Of a DNA stretch of 10,481 nt, positions 1 through 7,497 are shown piece by piece (position 1 is the first letter of the stretch; every line of letters begins with the position of its first letter). A program made the translations under genes and the position numbers. The DNA comes from Bacteroidales bacterium (GTDB taxonomy: Bacteria > Bacteroidota > Bacteroidia > Bacteroidales > VadinHA17), in contig DNOQ01000095.1 in NCBI GenBank assembly GCA_003501665.1, positions 1-10,481 on the forward strand, written 5' to 3'. Under the pieces are notes generated by a model. The model searched no databases, had not been told where the DNA came from, and saw only the letters and a program-made list of their open reading frames with translations.

Positions 1-866
1 ATAAAAATATGCCCCGGTATGCCAGGATAAGTGTTGCTCCAATTGGGGGAATCACATACCTGCCTTATTTCTCACTTACCAGGAATGATGAGGTCAACGC
101 AGAATCTTTTGAAGAAAAAGCCAAAATAGCTATTGAATACTATAACAGGACAATAATTGCCCTTAACCAGATCAATACATTGTATTTTATCGGGAACAGG
201 GGAAATACCAATCAGGAGGAATACGCTGTAGGAGGCCAGGAGCAGAAGAATAAAGCTCATTTTCTGGAACTGGCAGGAGCCCTTGCAATCCTTGATTTCT
301 GTAATGAGATCAACTCACTTAAACCCACAACCCAGGTTAAGGAGTTTGGTATTGAACATGATACTAATACCATTTCATTTACAGATCTTAATATCGGAAA
401 TGCGAAAATGATCTCCCCACCATTGACAAAATTTAAACTTTTTACGGAGTATCTTAATAAAGGATTATCGAGATCTCTGAATGTATCGCGATGGACAAAA
501 AGTAATATCAGACTGGTAAGAGGCAATAAGCAATCATTATTAGACAGCAATTATTTTAAAAGCGCTGAATACAGGACACAGATCCAGCCCTTTAACGATT
601 ATTTTGATGAATGGCTACGGGAAATGAGGGAAAACAAACCTCTTTTCAGTCCTTTTGAAGAAATAACTGCCGATAATGCCCTTGAGCTTGTTAAAGGACA
701 GACACCAAAGGGAAATAAAAGCTTTAAAGCACTCGATATTCAGAACTGTTTACTTACCGACAACATCTCAATCAGGAACAGAGGAAAAAAACATACGATG
801 CTGATAAAGATGTTTGGAAGATCAACAGACAAAGTATTATCTAAAAGAAACTTAGTAATCCGCTGA
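1..866 (+). CDS. Unrecognised protein, first visible gene of the motor operon; 5' end probably cut by the window edge
   Basis: I do not recognise this family with certainty. The first ATG is at position 9 and gives 285 residues, but the frame is open to the left edge (codons for Lys-Asn precede the Met). The protein also seems to begin mid-domain, with a glycine-containing hydrophobic strand (VAPIGGITYLPYF) right at its start, so the real start is probably upstream. Around residues 77-100 is a helix-like segment with the pattern NKAHFLELAGALAILDF, and the C-terminus is basic (GRSTDKVLSKR). No signal peptide or membrane helix is visible, so a cytoplasmic location is inferred. The stop is 3 nt before the start of the actin/Hsp70-like gene, so the two are surely co-transcribed. 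A nucleotide-binding N-terminal domain, Rossmann- or tubulin-like, could lie outside the window; that is a guess. Confidence 0.8.
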   Translation, partial: KNMPRYARISVAPIGGITYLPYFSLTRNDEVNAESFEEKAKIAIEYYNRTIIALNQINTLYFIGNRGNTNQEEYAVGGQEQKNKAHFLELAGALAILDFCNEINSLKPTTQVKEFGIEHDTNTISFTDLNIGNAKMISPPLTKFKLFTEYLNKGLSRSLNVSRWTKSNIRLVRGNKQSLLDSNYFKSAEYRTQIQPFNDYFDEWLREMRENKPLFSPFEEITADNALELVKGQTPKGNKSFKALDIQNCLLTDNISIRNRGKKHTMLIKMFGRSTDKVLSKRNLVIR

Positions 867-869
867 ACA

Positions 870-3800
870 ATGTCAAAGGTATTCAGATTACACGAAGGAC
901 AGGACGGAACAGGCTGGTTCAACAGCAATCCCGTTTCGAAAAATCAACTTCGGACGATTAAGACAGAAGGCAAAGATGTCGCCACATCAATACCCAGCCC
1001 TTTCGCCAGAATTGATCTGGTTAAATCAGCATTCCGGTGGGTGGCAGATAACGGAATAAATGGTACAACAGCACAGCATAAGCTGGTGTCGGATGCCCTC
1101 GATGTGGCGCAATTGTTCTTTCTTTATCCCAAATATAAAGGTAAGTATAAGATTATATCATGGAATCCGGCTGAACGGTTTACATCACTTGCAGATGATA
1201 TAAATGTGAAGCACTCAGCATTTTCTGAAACACTTAAGGTATATTGGGATCAGGATGCGAATGTATATAATTTCAATAAAGTCAGAAGGTTATATTTTAT
1301 TCTTAATAATTCCAATCATGTTATCGGTGGAACTTCCCCTGCAACACTCTTTTTTTCAGCCCCGGATGCAAGAGAAGCAACATCGGGTTTGAATATTACA
1401 TGCGGACATGATATTTTATTTGATGATGAATATGCTTCCCTTGCGGAGCGGGATGACAAATCATTTATTGAGTATATATTTCTCTTATCCAGGCAACCGG
1501 GATTTGCCGATCAGTTCCCTGAGGTTTACTCATATCTTACCGAAGTCTTTAAAAGCCTGGATCAGGAATTAAGTTCAAAAATTGCAGCTCTTCCTGCATC
1601 TGAACTGGATGGATACCTTCCATGCCCGGTAATGGATAATGATATGAATACATGTGAGGTTCTGGGGATTAAGCTGGGAGTTAAAACGGGTGATCCGTAT
1701 GAAATTGAACGGGGAAGTGATTTCGTTATTAAGCCTGAACTGCCGGTTAATGGTTTAAAGCCGCTGGTTCTGCCATATCACAGGTTTGCCCATCGATGGG
1801 CATATACGTCCACCAATGTCCTCTGGGATCCCAATAACAGAGTTCCTTATAAAAATGATAAAATGTACGGCTTGTCCAGGCTGCCGGTCCAGGGTGACAA
1901 TTATCCATGGCTTACGGTCGGAAATTTACTGGAGGATAAGATTATTGAACTTCCATATACCATTGACGGGAAAAAATTTGAGACTTGCGGATCTGAAAAA
2001 CACTTTCTGCCGTTGACACCGGAATTTTTTAAGTACTTTAAATCAGAGAATGTGTCTAAATACCTCAGCATAACAAATCTGGCGGGAGGCGGAATTGAGG
2101 CAAAACTAAATATACCGGTATCCGGAGGCACAGTGATTCTTAAAAAATCATATCACAGGGAAGATATTGTTAAGGTTGAAATGCATATGGCAATACTACC
2201 ATATATTACGTCATCTCATTTCGAAATAGATTACACACTCGGTATTCAGGATAAAAGATTTAACAGGGACAATGAATTGTCGGTTGAATGCTATAAAAGA
2301 GGAGAAAAGATATCCATTGGCAGTCCGGTCGTCAGAAAACAGGGTGAAGGTAACACAATAAAGAGCACTTACCATAAAGCCGGATACTTTGACGCCATAA
2401 GGATTAGCAGCGATCCCGCAGCCGGATTTATCGTGCCCCTGATGTTTGAAAGTCAACCAAATCAGCAAATCTCATTTGCAATAGATTTTGGTACAACAAA
2501 TACTCATATTGAGTATAAATATGGTGTAACAGCTGAAAGGACGCTTGATGTGAATATCGAACATCCAATGTGGCAATCCCTGATTGACAGGTCGAAAGGA
2601 GAAACAAAAGAGATTGCCGATGATAATAATTATGAACGTGAACTGTTTCCCTATCAGTTTAGTGCAACGGAAAAGGACAAATTCCCGTTCAGGACCGCAC
2701 TGACGTATAATCAGAATATAAGCTTCATTGAACCGATTGATGTCTTTACTCATACAAATAACTTTTTCCTTTTCGAAAGAATACTTAACCCTACATATCT
2801 TCAGCTGCAGACAAAGCTGAAGTGGAGCAATTATTCCAGACCTGAAGATAAAATACTTGTGGAGAGTTATATAGAGGGTCTGATGTATATTGTATTGTAT
2901 AAGACACTTCTGCTCAACGGTGATCCTCAGAAAACCAAAATAACATGGTTCTATCCGGTCAGTATGGATGCCTTCGAACAGGGTATATTTTTCGAGGTAT
3001 GGCAAAAAGCATATAAAAAGATATTTAAAACCGGAGATACAAAATATGTCCGGGCAGTTCCGGAAAGTACAGCGCCATACCTGTTTTACCGTACAGAATA
3101 CCCTGGTCTTAGTCTTTCAATTGATATCGGGGGAGGTTCATCAGACATTGCAGTCTTTAAAAATGCCAGTAATTCACCTGAATTCATTTCCTCATTTAAG
3201 TTTGCAGGTAATGCAATTTTTGGCGACGGATTCCCGTATGGAGCATTTGCCAACTCCTCTGACAATAATGGTTTTGTAAGAGTATACAGGTCAGGCATAG
3301 AAAAGGCACTAAACAAAGGAACCCAGAGATGGGAAATACTTACGGATATTCTGAATAACAGAAAGGACTCTGCAGATTTCAGCAGCTTTTTATTTTCTCT
3401 TGAAAATGAGAAAGATATTATCTTCAATTACACCGATTACCTTAAACAGAATAAAAAGCTTAAGCTGCCGATACTCATTTTCTATGGTGCAATTATTTAT
3501 TATTCAGCAAATCTTTTATTAAAACAGGGTACCGGAGAGATACCGCTTAATATTCTGTTCAGCGGAACCGCCTCAAAGACGATTAGGATTATTGATACAA
3601 AGCCGGGTAATCCAAATATTTCAGCTTTGTTCAGGTATTTTCTCAAAAAAGTAACGGGGATTGACAGAACTGATATAAGGATCGCTCTTTCTGATAATCC
3701 AAAGGAAATAACCTGTAAAGGCGCTCTTAAAGCTGATCTTGATGAAGATCTGATTAACTGCCCGATTGTTTTCTGGATAGGAGGAAACGACAATTCAATC

Positions 3801-4151
3801 TGGAGCAAAGCTCTGGATAAAAATGCGGATATAGCAATGACACCTTATTACAGGGATCTGGATTCAGGAAATAACAAATCCCTGATAGAAAACTCTGTAA
3901 ATCATTTCTTTGATCTGCTTGATGATTACTTCAGGGCTGTAAATATTGAAGCAGATTTCGGTATTGATAACTCAGCCTATCTGAGATTCACTCAAATGCG
4001 ATCGGCAAATATCAGGGATTTTCTGGAGCAGGGTCTTCAGGCATTTTATAAATCTCCCGCCAAACATATCGAAGAAACCTTATTCTTTTATCCGTTAATA
4101 GGCATACTGAACAAGCTTGCCCTTGAACTGGCAAATACCCGTAATCAATGA
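870..4151 (+). CDS. Large protein with C-terminal actin/Hsp70-superfamily ATPase core
   Basis: This 1093-residue protein is two-part. Residues 1 to about 530 match nothing I can name; they include SPFARIDLVKSAF near residue 42 and are mixed alpha/beta with beta-rich stretches after about 420. From about 535 it shows the diagnostic actin/Hsp70 nucleotide motifs: phosphate-1 DFGTTNT (residues 539-545), phosphate-2 DIGGGSSD (752-759) and an adenosine-type motif FSGTAS (897-902). The spacing from phosphate-2 to the adenosine motif (about 146 residues) is close to that of DnaK (about 147, from memory), which argues for a complete, folded and probably active ATPase. There is no Hsp70 substrate-binding domain afterwards; about 190 residues of unknown, partly helical sequence follow. 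No signal or membrane helix is seen, so it should be cytoplasmic. It starts 3 nt after the previous gene and ends in an ATGA overlap with the next. It may be an energy-using sensor, polymer or assembly factor for the motor encoded downstream. Confidence 0.9.
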   Translation: MSKVFRLHEGQDGTGWFNSNPVSKNQLRTIKTEGKDVATSIPSPFARIDLVKSAFRWVADNGINGTTAQHKLVSDALDVAQLFFLYPKYKGKYKIISWNPAERFTSLADDINVKHSAFSETLKVYWDQDANVYNFNKVRRLYFILNNSNHVIGGTSPATLFFSAPDAREATSGLNITCGHDILFDDEYASLAERDDKSFIEYIFLLSRQPGFADQFPEVYSYLTEVFKSLDQELSSKIAALPASELDGYLPCPVMDNDMNTCEVLGIKLGVKTGDPYEIERGSDFVIKPELPVNGLKPLVLPYHRFAHRWAYTSTNVLWDPNNRVPYKNDKMYGLSRLPVQGDNYPWLTVGNLLEDKIIELPYTIDGKKFETCGSEKHFLPLTPEFFKYFKSENVSKYLSITNLAGGGIEAKLNIPVSGGTVILKKSYHREDIVKVEMHMAILPYITSSHFEIDYTLGIQDKRFNRDNELSVECYKRGEKISIGSPVVRKQGEGNTIKSTYHKAGYFDAIRISSDPAAGFIVPLMFESQPNQQISFAIDFGTTNTHIEYKYGVTAERTLDVNIEHPMWQSLIDRSKGETKEIADDNNYERELFPYQFSATEKDKFPFRTALTYNQNISFIEPIDVFTHTNNFFLFERILNPTYLQLQTKLKWSNYSRPEDKILVESYIEGLMYIVLYKTLLLNGDPQKTKITWFYPVSMDAFEQGIFFEVWQKAYKKIFKTGDTKYVRAVPESTAPYLFYRTEYPGLSLSIDIGGGSSDIAVFKNASNSPEFISSFKFAGNAIFGDGFPYGAFANSSDNNGFVRVYRSGIEKALNKGTQRWEILTDILNNRKDSADFSSFLFSLENEKDIIFNYTDYLKQNKKLKLPILIFYGAIIYYSANLLLKQGTGEIPLNILFSGTASKTIRIIDTKPGNPNISALFRYFLKKVTGIDRTDIRIALSDNPKEITCKGALKADLDEDLINCPIVFWIGGNDNSIWSKALDKNADIAMTPYYRDLDSGNNKSLIENSVNHFFDLLDDYFRAVNIEADFGIDNSAYLRFTQMRSANIRDFLEQGLQAFYKSPAKHIEETLFFYPLIGILNKLALELANTRNQ

Positions 4152-4924
4152 AAACACCTTTCTGTTGCTGTATTCATGTTCTGATCTTGATTAATTGGAT
4201 ATGGGGTATATCAGGATTCTTACTGGGATTGGCGGCAGGTGCTTTCTTGATCTTTTTATATTCCCGTTACAGCATTTACTCAATTCTTGAAACTGAGAAA
4301 AATAAGTATCTCAACGATCTGAAAAAAGATGCAGATAATAATATATTATATGGAAAATTATTTAAATATCTCGGGATCGTAAAGGTTTTGAAGAAGCGGA
4401 AGAATGAAAAACAGGAACAGATCATTGCCAGGAACAGGACAATTTTTCAACTGAAAGAACAAAATGAAGAATTATTTGAGGATATTGAACTATTGAGGAA
4501 GAGGCTGATGAATCAACGGATCAGAAAAGAAAACCTGACATCCCCGGGTGAGGTGAATAATAGTATCGAACCGGATCTGATAAGGAAGCCTGAAAATTCT
4601 TCAGAAGTTTATTTTACAATTCCCGAGAGTGACGGAAGTTTTAAGATCATAAATTCAAAATATTCAAAAGGTATCGATTGCTTCTATAAAATAACTCCTG
4701 ATAAAAGCGGCCGGAAAGGGGCATTGCACTTTCTGCCGGGCGAATATGATATGAGAGCCCTGGAAAATATCGACTATTATCTGCATCCTGTTTGTGAAAT
4801 CCAGAATATTTCCAACAGGGCAACCGCAAAAAGAATCGTTATGACTGATACCGGTCGTGTGATAAGGAGAAACGATTCCTGGCAGATTGAAGAGAACAGA
4901 AAAGTCAAAGTCAAACTTGTTTAA
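4148..4924 (+). CDS. Membrane-anchored coiled-coil protein with C-terminal beta-rich domain
   Basis: The 258-residue protein is of no family I can name. It has a strongly hydrophobic N-terminal segment (about residues 18-38, possibly preceded by a second at 6-16). A long charged helical region of coiled-coil type follows (about 45-122, rich in Lys, Glu, Leu and Gln). After a polar linker, a compact C-terminal domain (about 150-258) shows beta-strand character, with VYFTIPESDGSF at its start and a conserved-looking LHPVCEIQN segment. The basic residues right after the hydrophobic segment suggest that the coiled coil and the terminal domain face the cytoplasm. The ATG at 4148 overlaps the stop of the ATPase gene (ATGA), which favours translational coupling. 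A TTG at 4187 would be an alternative start, removing the odd Cys-Cys-Cys leader. The next gene begins 2 nt after its stop. An adaptor between the ATPase and the motor is a reasonable inference. Confidence 0.85.
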   Translation: MKTPFCCCIHVLILINWIWGISGFLLGLAAGAFLIFLYSRYSIYSILETEKNKYLNDLKKDADNNILYGKLFKYLGIVKVLKKRKNEKQEQIIARNRTIFQLKEQNEELFEDIELLRKRLMNQRIRKENLTSPGEVNNSIEPDLIRKPENSSEVYFTIPESDGSFKIINSKYSKGIDCFYKITPDKSGRKGALHFLPGEYDMRALENIDYYLHPVCEIQNISNRATAKRIVMTDTGRVIRRNDSWQIEENRKVKVKLV

Positions 4925-4926
4925 TC

Positions 4927-6684
4927 ATGGTACTTCTTCAGATAATTACTGATTCCCTGAACAGTCTTCAGACTGATATACGGTATATTAATCCGTGGTT
5001 TATCACTGAAATTTTGCTCATTAGCAGTGTAATTATCTGGCAGTTATTTCTTTCAGGGAAAATATATATCCATACAAAGCAGTTAAAGGGGATATTCAAA
5101 TATCCTTTAAAGGTCAGAAACGGTTATATAGACAGGAAGGACCTGAGTAAAAAAGAAAAAACGATCGATGATATTGTATTTGTTAATGATGAAGGGAAAG
5201 CACCAGATGATCTGCAATCCGGTGAGGATTTTGTTAAAATATCAGTCACTGAAGCTTTTGGATCAGAAATAATTATAAGGATCAGGGATTATATCAATAC
5301 ATATCTGCTGAACAATTACGGTGCGGCAGTGAATTTCAGTATTATAAAGGATTTCATTGACCGCGAGACCGATGTAAAGGATGAAGAGATATCTCATTCA
5401 TTACCAACGCCGTTATACCTGGGTCTGGCATCCACTATGATCGGTATCATCTGCGGACTTTTTGCAATGCCGGCTCTGGACGGGGGCCGTTTTGGCGAGG
5501 GTATTGATGCACTGATCAATGGTGTCAAACTGGCGATGCTCGGAAGCCTTTCCGGTCTGACATGTACTACGATCCTGACTTCATTTCACTACAAAAGTGC
5601 CAGAAAGTCCTTACTGAAAGATAAGAATAACCAGATCTCCTATTTACAGGCAAAACTGCTTCCCGAGCTTATCAAAGCTGAAGATACCGGAGTCGCCGGA
5701 TTAAAAGGCAGTTTAGACAGATTTGCAAGAATTGCGACCGATATTTCCGGAAATATACTTAAGGCCGCAGATCAGACCGGAAGTAATATCCTCTTACAAC
5801 AGGATGTTATCCGGCAGGTCGCTAATCTTGATATATTGAAAATATCGGAAGCAAATCTTGAACTGTTCAGGCGTCTTGAAAATAATATGGCCACATTTGA
5901 GAAATTCTCCGGATACATATCAGATATGAGTCGGATCTCAGAAAATCTGAAGGATTTCGCCGGCCGGACAAGTAATATAGATAATATTATCAATCAGATT
6001 AATCAATCTCTTCAGGATAATATCCGGTTATCTCAGTTCCTGACTTCACATTTTGAAAAAATTGAAATTTCAGGTATTAATGCCCTGAAAGCTGTCGATC
6101 TGGCAAATTCAAGTTTCAATGAAGCAATAGAAAAACTGGAAAATGAGATCAGCAGGAGGGAGACAATACTTAATAATGCCGCCATTGATGCCGATAAAAA
6201 TATAAAAGATGTTATTGAAAATTTACACGATGCTGTAAATAACAGAATAACCTTAATGAACAAAAATGAGGCTGATTTTGAAACAAAACTGGCCGAGATT
6301 TATCTGGATATAAGCAGGAAATTTCAGGAGATTGGAGATGAGTATATCAGAGGATTCCAATCGGTTTACTCAAATTCAGTTCCCCGTTTTAAACATCTGG
6401 ATAAGCTCGACCATCTCCCTGAAATAAAGGAATCAGTTTCAGCTAACATTGAAGGCATAAACAAACTGATAAGTTCTGTAAACAGTCTTACTGAAACTCT
6501 TTCAAACAATGATGTCCTGAAAAAGCTTGATTTGATTGAAGAACACCTCCGCAAACGGAGGTCAGGGATAATTTATCGTAAAAGTTTGTCTGTAGCATCT
6601 GAAGGTCGCCAGGTGAATTTATGGAAGAGATTTCAAAAGCAGGTCAGGTTGTTCAGGCAGAACCTAAAGCGATCAAAAACATGA
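4927..6684 (+). CDS. ZorA-like MotA/TolQ/ExbB-family channel subunit with long helical tail
   Basis: This 585-residue protein is inferred to be the stator-type subunit of an ion-driven inner-membrane motor. A first membrane helix lies at about residues 24-42. A cytoplasmic insert with the pattern FSIIKDFIDRETD..DEEI leads into the second and third membrane helices, about 160-182 (PTPLYLGLASTMIGII) and 197-218 (VKLAMLGSLSGLT). These are the two pore-lining helices of the MotA/ExbB fold. The pore positions expected to be Thr and Thr/Ser are T170 and S207. From about 220 to the C-terminus the sequence is long, polar and heptad-like, as in the tail of ZorA; ordinary ExbB and MotA lack this. If one continuous helix, the roughly 365-residue tail would reach some tens of nanometres into the cytoplasm. 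It begins 2 nt after the previous stop and overlaps the MotB-like gene. TolQ/ExbB is the alternative assignment, but the tail argues against it. Confidence 0.88.
   Translation: MVLLQIITDSLNSLQTDIRYINPWFITEILLISSVIIWQLFLSGKIYIHTKQLKGIFKYPLKVRNGYIDRKDLSKKEKTIDDIVFVNDEGKAPDDLQSGEDFVKISVTEAFGSEIIIRIRDYINTYLLNNYGAAVNFSIIKDFIDRETDVKDEEISHSLPTPLYLGLASTMIGIICGLFAMPALDGGRFGEGIDALINGVKLAMLGSLSGLTCTTILTSFHYKSARKSLLKDKNNQISYLQAKLLPELIKAEDTGVAGLKGSLDRFARIATDISGNILKAADQTGSNILLQQDVIRQVANLDILKISEANLELFRRLENNMATFEKFSGYISDMSRISENLKDFAGRTSNIDNIINQINQSLQDNIRLSQFLTSHFEKIEISGINALKAVDLANSSFNEAIEKLENEISRRETILNNAAIDADKNIKDVIENLHDAVNNRITLMNKNEADFETKLAEIYLDISRKFQEIGDEYIRGFQSVYSNSVPRFKHLDKLDHLPEIKESVSANIEGINKLISSVNSLTETLSNNDVLKKLDLIEEHLRKRRSGIIYRKSLSVASEGRQVNLWKRFQKQVRLFRQNLKRSKT
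6603..6684 (+). promoter_or_regulatory. Start region of the MotB-like gene with two competing starts
   Basis: An AGGTGA motif at 6612-6617 lies 3 nt before the ATG at 6621, a little closer than the usual Shine-Dalgarno spacing. The second in-frame ATG at 6681 sits in an ATGA overlap with the stop of the channel gene and has no clear ribosome-binding site. Bacteroidota rely little on Shine-Dalgarno pairing, so neither cue settles the matter. The 20 extra residues of the long form are polar and not obviously part of the fold. Confidence 0.4.
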
Positions 6685-7349
6685 AGAAAAATAATATTTT
6701 CTGGATTGGTTATTCTGACCTTATGACCAGCATGTTTTTCATTATGCTGGTTTTATTTGTGGTGGCAATAGGATATCTGCTGGTTAAAAATGATGAAAAC
6801 AGGGAGCTGATAGGGGAACTCACAATACGGGAAAAAGGTTTATTACAGGAAACCGAAAGACTGCAGAAACTATTGAATCTTGAGGAACAATTTAAACCTC
6901 TGATAAATGACGATAGTTTCCATTACTTGCCTGACTGTAAGAAATTCATAGTAAAAGACTTAATGGGGATAGAAATTTTTGATCCAAATCAGGTGCGGAT
7001 CAAAAAGGAGTATATTGCCCGGACTATCAGAGTAGGGGAGAAAATTGATTCTTTTCTTAATGAATTAAGTAAACAGAATAAAGGTTTTTCATATCTGCTG
7101 GTTATTGAAGGCAACATGGCAAATGATTATTATGATCCGAAACATGTTGACAGACCTGATTTTTATATCAGGAGTTATTCCCGTGCCCTGGCTGTTTATA
7201 ACCTCTGGCTTCGTGAAGGGATTAATTTCAGAAAATATGATGTTGAAGTGATGATCTGCGGCAGCGGATTGAATGGATTGTGCCGCGATCCTGTTGAAGA
7301 AAATAATAAAAGGTTTTCAATTCAGATAATTCCTAAGGTATCGAAATAA
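6621..7349 (+). CDS. ZorB/MotB-like protein: one membrane helix plus OmpA-like periplasmic domain
   Basis: The encoded protein has 242 residues from the ATG at 6621, or 222 from the in-frame ATG at 6681. It is the expected partner of the upstream channel protein. The short N-terminus leads into SDLMTSMFFIMLVLF, the MotB-type membrane helix with its ion-carrying aspartate (D33 in the long form, D13 in the short). A coiled stretch (about 55-85) connects to an OmpA/MotB-type domain (about 100-242). That domain shows VIEGNMAN (161-168), YSRALAVYNLWL with R188, ICGSGLNGL and NNKRFSIQI (228-236), matching the usual order of the fold. The aspartate of the usual GHTD motif is replaced (G164-N-M-A167), so peptidoglycan contact may differ. 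The 6621 start has an AGGTGA site just upstream but overlaps the previous gene by 64 nt. The 6681 start gives an ATGA overlap like that at 4148, so I slightly favour 6681. Confidence 0.87.
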   Translation: MEEISKAGQVVQAEPKAIKNMKKNNIFWIGYSDLMTSMFFIMLVLFVVAIGYLLVKNDENRELIGELTIREKGLLQETERLQKLLNLEEQFKPLINDDSFHYLPDCKKFIVKDLMGIEIFDPNQVRIKKEYIARTIRVGEKIDSFLNELSKQNKGFSYLLVIEGNMANDYYDPKHVDRPDFYIRSYSRALAVYNLWLREGINFRKYDVEVMICGSGLNGLCRDPVEENNKRFSIQIIPKVSK

Positions 7350-7351
7350 TT

Positions 7352-7479
7352 CAGGGGCACAGGGGCGCAGGGGCACAGAGGCGCAAGGGCCCGAGGGCGT
7401 TACGGTATTACGGCATTACGGCATTACGGCATTAATGTGTTACGGCGTTAAGGCATTAAGGCACAGAGGCGCAACGGTT
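7352..7479. repeat. 8-bp tandem repeat array of two unit types
   Basis: The spacer between the converging genes is built from consecutive 8-bp units that stay in register. Six units of the CAGGGGCA type occupy 7352-7399 (CAGGGGCA, CAGGGGCG, CAGGGGCA, CAGAGGCG, CAAGGGCC, CGAGGGCG). Eight of the TTACGGCA type occupy 7400-7463 (TTACGGTA, three TTACGGCA, TTAATGTG, TTACGGCG, two TTAAGGCA). One CAGAGGCG follows at 7464-7471, and a decayed unit (CAACGGTT) reaches 7479. The two types share a GGC[AG] end, which suggests one ancestral unit that diverged and was re-amplified. Eight bases is not a multiple of three, no open frame of note runs through, and there are no spacers. No function can be read from it. 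Confidence 0.9.
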
Positions 7480-7480
7480 C

Positions 7481-7497
7481 ACCGGACTCACTCCGGT
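7481..7497 (-). terminator. Small hairpin at the 3' end of the UxuA-like gene (possible weak terminator)
   Basis: ACCGGA (7481-7486) and TCCGGT (7492-7497) form a perfect 6-bp stem with a 5-nt loop. It abuts the stop codon of the minus-strand UxuA-like gene and lies between two converging transcription units. No T run follows on either strand, so it is not a textbook intrinsic terminator. A role in ending or protecting one or both transcripts is inferred only. Confidence 0.3.

Noticed and set aside
2472..3005. A 177-codon open frame on the minus strand within the ATPase gene
   Set aside because: It lies opposite a gene with clear ATPase motifs, its translation is rich in Cys, Ile and Phe without domain character, and it has no plausible operon context.
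3086..3427. A 113-codon open frame on the minus strand within the ATPase gene
   Set aside because: It is a shadow of the sense frame that encodes the phosphate-2 motif, and shows no recognisable protein features.
870..4151. Calling the ATPase DnaK or another Hsp70 chaperone
   Set aside because: The nucleotide motifs fit, but the core lies in the C-terminal half of a 1093-residue protein and no substrate-binding domain follows.
4927..7349. Calling the pair a classical Tol-Pal or ExbB-ExbD energy-transfer complex
   Set aside because: The channel subunit has a tail of about 365 residues and the partner carries an OmpA-type domain. ExbB/TolQ lack such a tail and ExbD/TolR lack an OmpA domain.
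1..7349. Calling the locus a known Zorya subtype
   Set aside because: No ZorC, ZorD or ZorE helicase or nuclease features are visible in the window. The actin/Hsp70-like protein and the other two genes do not match those components as I know them.
7352..7479. CRISPR array
   Set aside because: The units are only 8 bp and directly adjacent, with no spacers and no cas genes nearby.
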